Translations under genes and position numbers: made by a program | The notes under the pieces: generated by a model | What the model was told of the DNA's origin: nothing | Database searches by the model: none | Seen by the model: only the letters and a program-made list of their open reading frames with translations | From: CAWCHZ01 sp963795555 | GTDB taxonomy: Bacteria > Actinomycetota > Thermoleophilia > Solirubrobacterales > Solirubrobacteraceae | Reading direction: 5' to 3' | Length of the DNA stretch: 64,000 nucleotides | NCBI GenBank assembly: GCA_963795555.1 | Contig: CAWCHZ010000002.1 | Location: 1,860,001-1,924,000 of the forward strand | Shown here: positions 49,301 to 56,808 of the stretch, piece by piece | Numbering within the stretch: position 1 is the first letter of the stretch | Layout: every line of letters starts with the position of its first letter

Positions 49301-50391
49301 CTGATGCTCACCGCGCGCTGGTGGGCTCCGCTCAACGCGAGGCGCAGGTCATGCGGCCGCGTGGCGACCTTGAGCGCAACCTGCTCGTCGATCGCGCCCG
49401 CTCTGATCTGGGCCACCAGGCATTGGTCGAACGTGCGCATGCCGTAGTAGCCGCCCTCGGCGATCGCGTGCTCGAGCTTGCTGCCCTCCGCGCCATTGGC
49501 GATCAGGTCGCTGACGAGCGCGGAGTTGACCAGCACCTCCGCGTTCAGCCGTCGGCCGCCATCGGAGCCCGGCACCAGGCGCTGGGAGACGATCCCGACC
49601 AGCGTCGCCGACAGCATGCGCCGCGCGAGCTCGTGCATGCGCTGCCCCGAGAAGAGATCGACGAAACGCGTGACGGTCTCGGCGGCATCGATCGTGTGCA
49701 TGGTGCAGAAGACCAGGTGCCCGGTCTCGGCGGCGCGCAGCGCGGTCATCGCGCTCTCCTCGTCGCGCACCTCGCCGATCAGCACGACATCGGGATCCTG
49801 TCGCAGCACGGCACGCAGCGCGTGCGTGTAGCTGGGCGCGTCGACGCCGATCTCACGCTGGGAGACGAGCGCACGACGGTCGTGGTGGACGAACTCCACC
49901 GGATCCTCGATCGTCACGATGTGGCAGGAGCGCCGCTCGTTGATCAGGCGCACCAGCGCCGCGACCGTCGTGCTCTTGCCCGACCCGGTCGGGCCGGTCA
50001 CGACGATCAGGCCGCGCTGCTGGCCGGCCCAGGTGCAGACGACCTCGGGCACCCCGAGCGCGCGCGCGTCTGGCGGGTCGCCGATCACCCGGAAGACGAA
50101 CGAGGGGTCCGACTGCTGGCGGAACGCCGTTACGCGGAAGCGGGCGCCATCGAGCGCGTAGGAGAGGTCGGCCGAGCCCTCGCGCTCCAAGCGCTCGAGC
50201 TGGCCGTTGCGGCTCAGGCGACCGATCACGGCGGCGGCGTCAGCCGGCGTGAACGGCCTCGACCCGGCGAGCTCGGCGAGCTCGCCGTTGATCCGCATGC
50301 GCGGTCTGGCCGGCACCTTGAGGTGCAGGTCGGAAGCGCCCCGACTTGTCGTCTCGCGCAAGAGGCCGTCGAGATCGAAGTCCACCCCCAC
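49291..50391 (-). CDS. pilT: Type IV pilus retraction ATPase PilT
   Basis: 366 residues. The N-terminal PAS-like domain begins 'DLDGLLRETTSRGASDLHLKVPARPRMRINGEL'. The secretion ATPase part has Walker A 'VTGPTGSGKSTTVAALV', Asp box 'IVTIEDPVEFVH', Walker B 'QDPDVVLIGEVRDEESAMTALRAAETGHLVFCTMHT' (read in parts) with the His box, and the PilT tail 'ALSGAHQRA' in place of the family AIRNP. It powers pilus retraction. No other pil genes are nearby. Confidence 0.93.
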   Translation of the reverse strand: MGVDFDLDGLLRETTSRGASDLHLKVPARPRMRINGELAELAGSRPFTPADAAAVIGRLSRNGQLERLEREGSADLSYALDGARFRVTAFRQQSDPSFVFRVIGDPPDARALGVPEVVCTWAGQQRGLIVVTGPTGSGKSTTVAALVRLINERRSCHIVTIEDPVEFVHHDRRALVSQREIGVDAPSYTHALRAVLRQDPDVVLIGEVRDEESAMTALRAAETGHLVFCTMHTIDAAETVTRFVDLFSGQRMHELARRMLSATLVGIVSQRLVPGSDGGRRLNAEVLVNSALVSDLIANGAEGSKLEHAIAEGGYYGMRTFDQCLVAQIRAGAIDEQVALKVATRPHDLRLALSGAHQRAVSISRR

Positions 50392-50422
50392 CCATCGTCC
50401 ATCGGCTCCAGAATCTTGAGCG

Positions 50423-51739
50423 TCAGTCGCGCTCTTGCCGCTTGCGCAGCTCGGCCAGCCGCTCGCGCAGCGGCGCCTCGGCGTCGTCGGGCTCGTAGAA
50501 GCGCAGGGACTCCAGGCCCGCCGGCATCAGCGGCTGTGGACTGACGTGGTCCGGATGCGCGTGGGGATAGTCATAGTCGCGGCCACGGCCCAGCGCGGCC
50601 GCGCCGGGATAGGCGGCGGAGCGCAGATAGTCGGGTGGCAGCTCGGCACCGTGATCGCGCAGATGCGCCCGCGCGCGCCCGAGCGCCACCTTCGCGCGAT
50701 CCGACTTTGGTGCAAGGGACAGATAGATCGCGGCCTGGGCGAGCGCGTACTGGCATTCCGGCAGCCCGACGTGATCCACGGCCTGCGCCGCGGCCACCGC
50801 GACGCCCAGCGCCGCCGGGTCCGCGTTGCCGATGTCCTCGGAGGCGAGCACGATCATCCGCCGTGCGATGAAGCGGGCATCCTCACCGCCCTCGAGCATC
50901 ACGGCCAGGTAGTAGAGCGAGGCGTCGGGGTCCGAGCCGCGCGTCGCCTTGATCCAAGCGGAGATGTAGTCGTAGTGCTGGTCGCCCTCGCGGTCATAGC
51001 GCAATGCCTTGCGCTGCATCGCGTCCTCGGCGTGGCTAAGCGTCAGCTCGCCTGGCGCGGCAGCCTCGCAGGCGAGCTCGAGCGTGCTCAGCGCCGCGCG
51101 CGCATCGCCGCCGGCGTGCGCGGCGATGAAGCGCAGCACACCCTCCTGCACGGCGGCGGGGCAGTCCCCGCGCTGCAACGCGCGCTCCAGCAGGACCATC
51201 AGCTGCTCTGCCGACAACGGCTGAAGCTCGTAGATCTGGGCCCGTGACAGCAGCGCCGCATTGACCTCAAAGTAGGGGTTCTCCGTGGTGGCGCCGATCA
51301 GCACGATCAGGCCCTCCTCGACCGCCGGCAGCAGCGCGTCCTGCTGGGCCTTGTTGAAGCGGTGGATCTCGTCCAGGAAGAAGATCGTGCGCTGACCGGA
51401 GATCTCGCGCCGATGCCGGGCCCGCTCGATCACCGCGCGGACCTCGGCCCGCCCGGCGGCGACCGCGGACAGCTCCTCGAACGCGGCCTGCGAGCCCGCC
51501 GCGACGATCCGCGCGAGCGTCGTCTTGCCGCTGCCCGGGGGGCCGTAGAGGATCATCGAGTGGGCGTGCCCGGCCTCGATCGCGCTGCGCAGCGTCGACG
51601 ATGGCCCCAGCAGATGCTCCTGGCCAACGAGCTGCTCGAGCGTCGTCGGGCGCATCCGGACCGCCAGCGGCCCATCGTCGCTCGCCGCCGGTGGCTGGGC
51701 CGGGCCGTCCTCGGGCTCGAACAGCGTCTGCATCGTCAT
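50423..51739 (-). CDS. rarA: Replication-associated recombination protein A (MgsA/RarA) AAA+ ATPase
   Basis: 438 residues. 'LAVRMRPTTLEQLVGQEHLLG', Walker A 'MILYGPPGSGKTTLARI', Walker B 'IFFLDEIHRFNKAQQDALLP', sensor 1 'LIGATTENPYFEVNAALLSR', and the C-terminal tetramer domain 'GSDPDASLYYLAVMLEGGEDARFIARRM' (read in parts) and 'SAYPGA'-like 'SAAYPGAAALGRGRDYDYPH'. It acts at stalled replication forks. ATG 51739 or 51733 both fit; the region further upstream is not conserved. Confidence 0.95.
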   Translation of the reverse strand: MTMQTLFEPEDGPAQPPAASDDGPLAVRMRPTTLEQLVGQEHLLGPSSTLRSAIEAGHAHSMILYGPPGSGKTTLARIVAAGSQAAFEELSAVAAGRAEVRAVIERARHRREISGQRTIFFLDEIHRFNKAQQDALLPAVEEGLIVLIGATTENPYFEVNAALLSRAQIYELQPLSAEQLMVLLERALQRGDCPAAVQEGVLRFIAAHAGGDARAALSTLELACEAAAPGELTLSHAEDAMQRKALRYDREGDQHYDYISAWIKATRGSDPDASLYYLAVMLEGGEDARFIARRMIVLASEDIGNADPAALGVAVAAAQAVDHVGLPECQYALAQAAIYLSLAPKSDRAKVALGRARAHLRDHGAELPPDYLRSAAYPGAAALGRGRDYDYPHAHPDHVSPQPLMPAGLESLRFYEPDDAEAPLRERLAELRKRQERD

Positions 51740-51798
51740 CAGTATTTCGCGCGCCTGGAAAGTCAAGCTCCTGCCCCGGTCTGCCGACAGGTTCCGGG

Positions 51799-53397
51799 AT
51801 GACCAAGATCGCCGCGCTCGCCCAGGCCAAGCTGGCCGCCCTGCCCGCCACCAAGCTCGCCGCGCTGCCGCTGCCACCGATCGCGATCAGCTGGAACGAC
51901 GTCGTCAACCTCGCCTACACGTGGCTGCCGATCGTCTTCATGGGCGTGCTGGTCTTCCTGTTCGTGCTGGTCCTGCGGCGGATGCCGCGCACCAAGCCCC
52001 AGCAGATCAAGCCCGACGCCTCGCCGGCGATCGGCTGGGATGAGATCGAGGGCGCCGATGAGGCCAAGGAGGAGCTGCGCGAGATCGTCGAGTTCCTGCG
52101 CGACCCCACCCGCTTCCGCCGGCTCGGAGCGCGCGTGCCGAAGGGCATCCTGCTGCATGGCCCTCCGGGCACCGGCAAGACCCTGCTGGCCAAGGCGGTC
52201 GCGCATGAGTCCGGTGCGAACTTCTTCGCCCAGTCGGCCGCGGCGTTCGTCGAGATGTTCGCCGGCCTGGGCGCGGCGCGCATCCGCCGGCTGTTCTCGA
52301 TCGCCCGCAAGCAGGCGCCGGCGATCGTCTTCATCGACGAGCTCGACGCGGTCGGTGCACGGCGCGGTCACGACATCTCCGGCGAGAAGGACCAGACGCT
52401 CAACCAGCTGCTCGTAGAGATGGACGGCTTCGGCGACTCCGGTGACGTCGTCGTGCTGGCGGCGTCGAACCTGATCGAGAAGCTCGACCCGGCGCTGCTG
52501 CGCCCCGGACGCTTCGACCGTCAGATCTTCGTCTCGCCGCCCGACTTCAAGGGTCGGGAGGGGATCCTGCGCGTGCACACGCGCGGCAAGCCGCTCGGCA
52601 ACGTCGACCTGGAGCTGATCGCCCGCCAGACCTCGGGCCTGACCGGCGCGGACCTCGCGAACATCTGCAACGAGGCGGCGATCTTCGCCGCCCGACGGCG
52701 CGCCGACATCATCACCCGCGCGGACTTCGACGCGGCGCTCGAGCGGGTGGTGGCCGGGATGCAGTCGCGGCGGGCGCTCAACGATCACGAGAAGCGAGTG
52801 GTCGCCTATCACGAGGCCGGTCATGCGCTGTGCGCGGAGCTGCTGCCCTCGGTCGACCGCGTCCACAAGATCTCGATCGTGCCGCGCGGGCGCGCGTTGG
52901 GCTACACGCTCAACCTGCCAGAGGAGGACCGCTACCTCAAGAGCCGCGAGGAGCTGATCGACTACATGACGATGCTGCTCGGCGGTCGTGTCGCGGAGGC
53001 GATCGTGTTCGGTTCGATCACCACCGGCGCCTCCGACGACCTTCGGCGCGTCGCCGAGATCGCGCGCGCGATGATCGACGAGTACGCGATGGGCACAGGC
53101 ATGGCCTCGCAGCGCGGCCCGGCTCCCGGCCAGCCGGCCTCCGAGCAGGCGCGCCGGTTGCGCGACGAGGAGCAGCAGGACCTCGCCGACGAGGCGCTGC
53201 GCGCCGCCCATCGCATGATTGTCACGCACCGTTCGCAGCTCGACGCGCTGGCGGAGACGCTGCTGGCCAACGAGGTGCTCGAGCGCGAGCAGATCGATCG
53301 GATCATGGCCGGCGTGCCGCGCGTCGGACACGGCGCCGGTGCGCCGCTCGAGGTCGCCGCTGCGACGGCGAGCGAGCTGCCGGCCGCATCGGCCTAG
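51799..53397 (+). CDS. FtsH-type AAA+ membrane metalloprotease lacking the periplasmic domain
   Basis: 532 residues. An unusual N-terminus with a 'KLAALP' unit repeated is followed by only one transmembrane helix (about 44-62, 'WLPIVFMGVLVFLFVLVL'). FtsH proper has two helices and a ~70-residue outer domain. The rest is standard: 'IGWDEIEGADEAKEELREIV', Walker A 'HGPPGTGKTLLAKAVA', Walker B 'IVFIDELDAVGARRG', SRH 'LLRPGRFDRQIFV', zinc site 'AYHEAGHALC' and third ligand in 'TTGASDDLRR'. It degrades membrane or cytosolic substrates. The shortened form may be a paralogue of a full FtsH elsewhere. Confidence 0.93.
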   Translation: MTKIAALAQAKLAALPATKLAALPLPPIAISWNDVVNLAYTWLPIVFMGVLVFLFVLVLRRMPRTKPQQIKPDASPAIGWDEIEGADEAKEELREIVEFLRDPTRFRRLGARVPKGILLHGPPGTGKTLLAKAVAHESGANFFAQSAAAFVEMFAGLGAARIRRLFSIARKQAPAIVFIDELDAVGARRGHDISGEKDQTLNQLLVEMDGFGDSGDVVVLAASNLIEKLDPALLRPGRFDRQIFVSPPDFKGREGILRVHTRGKPLGNVDLELIARQTSGLTGADLANICNEAAIFAARRRADIITRADFDAALERVVAGMQSRRALNDHEKRVVAYHEAGHALCAELLPSVDRVHKISIVPRGRALGYTLNLPEEDRYLKSREELIDYMTMLLGGRVAEAIVFGSITTGASDDLRRVAEIARAMIDEYAMGTGMASQRGPAPGQPASEQARRLRDEEQQDLADEALRAAHRMIVTHRSQLDALAETLLANEVLEREQIDRIMAGVPRVGHGAGAPLEVAAATASELPAASA

Positions 53398-53450
53398 ACT
53401 GCGCCCCGCGCGACGGCGCGCGAGCTGCCGGCCGCCTAGACTGCGCCCCG
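53362..53450 (+). repeat. Tandem duplication across the FtsH/epimerase junction
   Basis: Copy 1 (53362-53408) and copy 2 (53410-53450) share GCGACGGCG, GCGAGCTGCCGGCCGC and CCTAGACTGCGCCCCG, with copy 2 lacking five bases in the middle. Copy 1 carries the FtsH stop. Both carry TAGACT, the likely -10 of the next gene, so the promoter element is duplicated. Confidence 0.9.
53437..53442 (+). promoter_or_regulatory. Putative -10 element (TAGACT) of the epimerase gene
   Basis: TAGACT is 8 bases before ATG 53451, giving a leaderless transcript. An identical hexamer at 53395-53400, in the first copy of the duplication, overlaps the FtsH stop codon. Confidence 0.5.
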
Positions 53451-53879
53451 ATGTACGAGCTGATCGATCACGTCGGCGTGGCCGTCGAGGATCTCGACGC
53501 CGCCGTCGCGCGCTACGGCGATCGCCTGGAGATGGTCGTCGAGCATCGCGAGGTGATCCCTGAGCAGGGTGTGAGCGCCGTGCTGCTGTCGGTCGGTGCC
53601 TCGCACGTCGAGCTGATGGCGCCGCTGACCGAGCGCAGCCCGGTCGGGCGATTCCTCGCCCGCCGCGGCGAGGGGCTGCACCACGTCGCCTACCGCGTCG
53701 AGGACATCGACGACGCGCTCGCGCGCCTGCGTGCCCGCGGCGCTCGCCTGATCGACGAGGTGCCGCGTCCGGGCATCCGCGGCTCGCGCGTGGCCTTCCT
53801 TCACCCCGCGCCCCTGGACGGCGTGCTGACCGAGCTCGTCCAGCCGGCCGGCGAGCATCGCGCCGGCGAGCAGCGCTAG
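53451..53879 (+). CDS. mce: Methylmalonyl-CoA epimerase
   Basis: 142 residues, glyoxalase/VOC fold. 'DHVGVAVEDLDAAVARYGD' holds the first metal His; 'SHVELMAPLTERSPVGRFLARRGEGLHHVAYRVEDI' (read in parts) has Glu and His ligands; 'GSRVAFLHPAPLDGVLTELVQP' ends with the catalytic Glu. It interconverts (R)- and (S)-methylmalonyl-CoA in propionate metabolism. The mutase genes are not in the window. Confidence 0.93.
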   Translation: MYELIDHVGVAVEDLDAAVARYGDRLEMVVEHREVIPEQGVSAVLLSVGASHVELMAPLTERSPVGRFLARRGEGLHHVAYRVEDIDDALARLRARGARLIDEVPRPGIRGSRVAFLHPAPLDGVLTELVQPAGEHRAGEQR

Positions 53880-53928
53880 TGCACTAGGCTCACGCGATCG
53901 CGCGGTCCAGCGCCCCGACAGGAGAGAG

Positions 53929-54144
53929 ATGACGGATACGCACAAGGTCAGCATCGGATTCGAAGGCGGGCAGGTGCTCGCCGTGCGGCTCCACGTCGAC
54001 GCGCTCGAGCGCCTGCGCAAGGCGCTGCCCGGAGCAGGCTGGCATGAGCTGCGCGCTGAGGATGGCACCGCGCTGGTCGACCTCGGCAAGGTCCTCTTCA
54101 TTCGCACCGACGACGCCGACCACCGCGTCGGCTTCGGGCTCTGA
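53929..54144 (+). CDS. Small conserved-type protein of unknown function
   Basis: 71 residues with a clear ribosome-binding site (CAGGAGAGAG) before ATG. It is a compact alpha/beta protein: 'KVSIGFEGGQVLAVRLHVDALERLRKAL' and 'VDLGKVLFIRTDDADHRVGFGL'. No cysteine, signal peptide or membrane helix. Normal codon use and its own -10-like TAGGCT at 53885-53890 suggest it is real. I do not recognise a family; the layout recalls small ligand-binding or regulatory proteins. Confidence 0.65.
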   Translation: MTDTHKVSIGFEGGQVLAVRLHVDALERLRKALPGAGWHELRAEDGTALVDLGKVLFIRTDDADHRVGFGL

Positions 54145-54227
54145 GGCCGGGCGCGCCCGCTCAGCTGGACCGCGCGGGGCTGCGGCTCGCGCGCACGGTC
54201 GGCCACACGCCAACCCTCGAGCGGGGG

Positions 54228-54662
54228 GTGGCGCGCTTTTCGCTGCTCGGCAACCACGCCGCGATCTGGCTGGCGATCGGAGCGTTGGGTGGCGTCGTCG
54301 ATCCACCGCGTCGGCGCGCATGGCGGCGCGCGACGACGGGAGTCGCCGCGGCCTACGCGCTCAACACGGCGCTCAAGCTGGTGATCCGTCGCCGCCGCCC
54401 GACGCTGCCGGGGCTGCCGCCCCTGGTGGACACCCCGACCGCGCTGAGCTTCCCCAGCGCGCACGCAAGCTCGGGCTTCGCCGGCGCGCGCGCGCTGTCG
54501 GCGCTGCTGCCCGCCCCGCCGCTGTACGGGCTGGCGATCACCTTGTCCTTGTCCCGCGTCTACCTGGGCGTCCACTACCCCTCCGATGTGCTGGCCGGGG
54601 CGCTGCTCGGCACGGCCGTGGGCACGCTCGCCCGGCCGCTGGACGGGAGCGGGCGCGGATGA
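54228..54662 (+). CDS. PAP2-superfamily membrane phosphatase
   Basis: About 144 residues from GTG 54228. The three phosphatase motifs are 'LKLVIRRRRPTLPG' (KxxxxxxRP), 'SFPSAHASSGFAGA' (PSGH region, here PSAH) and 'LSRVYLGVHYPSDVLAGALLG' (SRxxxxxHxxxD). About four helices. The frame continues upstream without a usual start codon ('LDRAGLRLARTVGHTPTLERG'), and this upstream part looks protein-like, so the true start may be a rare codon. It acts on undecaprenyl or other lipid phosphates at the membrane. Confidence 0.85.
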   Translation: MARFSLLGNHAAIWLAIGALGGVVDPPRRRAWRRATTGVAAAYALNTALKLVIRRRRPTLPGLPPLVDTPTALSFPSAHASSGFAGARALSALLPAPPLYGLAITLSLSRVYLGVHYPSDVLAGALLGTAVGTLARPLDGSGRG

Positions 54663-54696
54663 TGGGCGGGCGCGCAGCCCGACGCATCGATCGCCG

Positions 54697-55776
54697 ATGA
54701 AGGTCGGGATCGTCGGGCTGCCCAACGCGGGCAAGTCATCGCTGTTCAACGCGCTCACGCGCGCCGCGGCGGAGGCCGCCAACTACCCGTTCACGACGAT
54801 CGAGCCCAATGTCGCGGTCGTGCCGGTCCACGACGAGCGCCTGACGCGCGTCGCCGCGACGGTCGGGGCCTCGTCGACTGTGCCCGACACGATCGACTTC
54901 CATGACATCGCCGGGCTGGTGGCCGGCGCGCACCGCGGCGAGGGGCTGGGCAACCGCTTCCTGGCGAACATCCGCGAGACCGACGCGATCCTGCATGTGG
55001 TGAGGGTCCATGAGGACCCCGCGGTCGTGCATCCCGAGGGTGCGGTCGATCCGCTGCGCGACATCGCGACGATCGACACCGAGTTGATCTACGCCGATCT
55101 CGAGCAGGCCGAGCGACGGCTGGAGCGCGTCGTGCGGCTGGCGCGGGGGGGCGAGCCCGCGGCGCTCGCCGAGCAGGCCTGGCTGGAGGCGGTCATCGCC
55201 GCGCTGCAGGCCGGACGGGCGGCCCGCACGGTTGAGCCGCCCGCCGAGGTGGCTGGCGCGGCGCGCTCGCTGGGGCTGTTGTCCGCCAAGCCGGTGCTGT
55301 TCGTCGCCAACGTCACCGAGGGCGAGGAGGATGTGCCACCGGCGCTGGCCGAGCACGCGGCCGCCGTGGGCGCGCGGGCGGTGGTGGTCTCGGCCCGGCT
55401 GGAGGCCGAGCTGGCCGAGCTGCCCGACGCGGAGGGCGCAGCGTTGCGGGTGGAGCTTGGAGTCGGCCTGCCGGGCCTCGAGCGCGTGGTGCGCGGGGCG
55501 TTCGGGCTGCTCGAGCTGATCGCCTTCTTCACCGCCGGTGGGGGCAAGCCCGCCCAATCCTGGCATCTGCGCCAGGGGCTGACCGCCTGGCATGCCGCGG
55601 GTGAGATCCATTCGGACATCCAGCGCGGCTTCATCCGCGCCGAGGTTGTCGCCTGGGATGAGCTGGTCGCCGCCGGCGGCTATGCCGGCGCCCGCGAGCG
55701 CGGTCGGCTGCGCCTCGAGGGTCGCGACTATGTGATGGCCGACGGTGACGTGCTGACCGTGCGCTTCTCGCCGTAG
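54697..55776 (+). CDS. ychF: Redox-regulated ATPase YchF
   Basis: 359 residues of the Obg/HflX-related OLA1 subfamily. G1 'MKVGIVGLPNAGKSSLFNAL', 'ANYPFTTIEPNVAVV', G3 'DFHDIAGLVAGAHRGEGLGN', and 'LFVANVTEGEED', where GTPases have NKxD; this change explains the ATP preference of the family. The C-terminal TGS domain is 'LIAFFTAGGGKPAQSWHLRQGLTAW' and onward. It binds ribosomes and takes part in stress responses. Confidence 0.96.
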   Translation: MKVGIVGLPNAGKSSLFNALTRAAAEAANYPFTTIEPNVAVVPVHDERLTRVAATVGASSTVPDTIDFHDIAGLVAGAHRGEGLGNRFLANIRETDAILHVVRVHEDPAVVHPEGAVDPLRDIATIDTELIYADLEQAERRLERVVRLARGGEPAALAEQAWLEAVIAALQAGRAARTVEPPAEVAGAARSLGLLSAKPVLFVANVTEGEEDVPPALAEHAAAVGARAVVVSARLEAELAELPDAEGAALRVELGVGLPGLERVVRGAFGLLELIAFFTAGGGKPAQSWHLRQGLTAWHAAGEIHSDIQRGFIRAEVVAWDELVAAGGYAGARERGRLRLEGRDYVMADGDVLTVRFSP

Positions 55777-55830
55777 CGGCGTGGCGCTCCGCAGGCGAGG
55801 ACCGCGCGTGATTGGATCACCGAGTTCCTC

Positions 55831-56697
55831 CTAGCGCCTCGCGGCGAGCCGCTCGCAGCGCTCCGCCAGGCGCCTGAGCCCGAGCTCGCGTGCCGCACGG
55901 GCTCCGCTTGCCCAGTCGCTCGACGCGTCCGGTGGACGCTCCAGGTGCGGTGGTTGCAGCGTCGCGATCTGCTTGAAGGCGAGCAGCTCGTCGTGCGCCT
56001 CGCGCAGCGTTTCCGCCAGGCGCGGCCGCTCCTGGTCGGCGTGGGCAAGGACCTGCTCGAGCGTGCCGTGGCGGGCGAGCAGATCGCGCGCGGTGCGCTC
56101 GCCGATCCCGCGCCCCCCCGGCAGGCCGTCCGAAGGATCTCCGCGCAGCGCGATCAGATCGGGGATCAGCGCCGCGTCGACGCCGTGGCGCGCCCGCACC
56201 TCGGCCGGGCCGATCGCCTCGGGCTCGCCGCCCCGCGGTCGCACCAGCAGGACCGTCGTGGCGTCGTCGACCGCCTGCAGCAGGTCGCGGTCGCCGGTCA
56301 GGATCAGCGTCCGACCGCCCGCGCGGTGTTCGGCGACCGCCAGCCCAGCAAGAACGTCGTCAGCCTCTAGCCGCGCGTCGTCGTGGACGGCCCAGCCGAA
56401 CGCCGCCAGCAGCATCGGCGCCTGGGCCCACTGGCGTGCCAGCGCCGCCGGCATCGCTGGGCGGTGGGCGTGGTAGGGCGGGTAGAGCGCGACGCGGTAG
56501 GCCGCCTGCTCCTGCCCAAAGCAGGGTGCGACGGCCCGCGGCCCGTGCTGCTCGATTTGCACGACGATCGCATTGACGGCCCCCAGCAGCGCGTTGACCG
56601 GCTCGCCGTCGGCGCCGCGGATCGACTCCGGCAGCGCAAAGAACGCGCGATAGAGCAGCAACGGCATGTCGATCGCCAGCAGCGGCTCGGCGGGCAC
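55831..56697 (-). CDS. Stand-alone 5'-3' exonuclease (Pol I N-terminal/flap endonuclease family)
   Basis: 288 residues from GTG. PIN-like metal sites are 'LLAIDMPLLLYRAFFAL', 'LEADDVLAGLAVAEHRAGGRTLILTGDRDLLQ' (read in parts) and 'IPDLIALRGDPSDGLPGGRGIGERTARDLLAR', the helix-hairpin-helix region. It removes RNA primers or flaps during replication and repair. There is no fused polymerase domain. It is downstream of the SpoIID gene, separated by stop-spanning repeats. Confidence 0.9.
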   Translation of the reverse strand: MPAEPLLAIDMPLLLYRAFFALPESIRGADGEPVNALLGAVNAIVVQIEQHGPRAVAPCFGQEQAAYRVALYPPYHAHRPAMPAALARQWAQAPMLLAAFGWAVHDDARLEADDVLAGLAVAEHRAGGRTLILTGDRDLLQAVDDATTVLLVRPRGGEPEAIGPAEVRARHGVDAALIPDLIALRGDPSDGLPGGRGIGERTARDLLARHGTLEQVLAHADQERPRLAETLREAHDELLAFKQIATLQPPHLERPPDASSDWASGARAARELGLRRLAERCERLAARR

Positions 56698-56718
56698 GGC
56701 TCGGCAGCTTAGGCCAGG

Positions 56719-56808
56719 CGCCCTCAGATGCCGACGCCGCCTTCGGGCCAGACGCCCTCAGATGCCGACGCCGCCGGGCTCGGTGCCCTCAGGCGCTGGC
56801 GCCGCCGG
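56719..56808 (-). repeat. Three-copy tandem repeat at the 3' end of the SpoIID gene
   Basis: CGCCCTCAGATGCCGACGCCGCC occurs at 56719-56741 and 56753-56775 and in a diverged form at about 56786-56808 (period 31-34). The diverged copy contains the last codons (G-A-S-A) and TGA of the SpoIID-like gene; the two identical copies follow it in transcription order. Confidence 0.85.
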
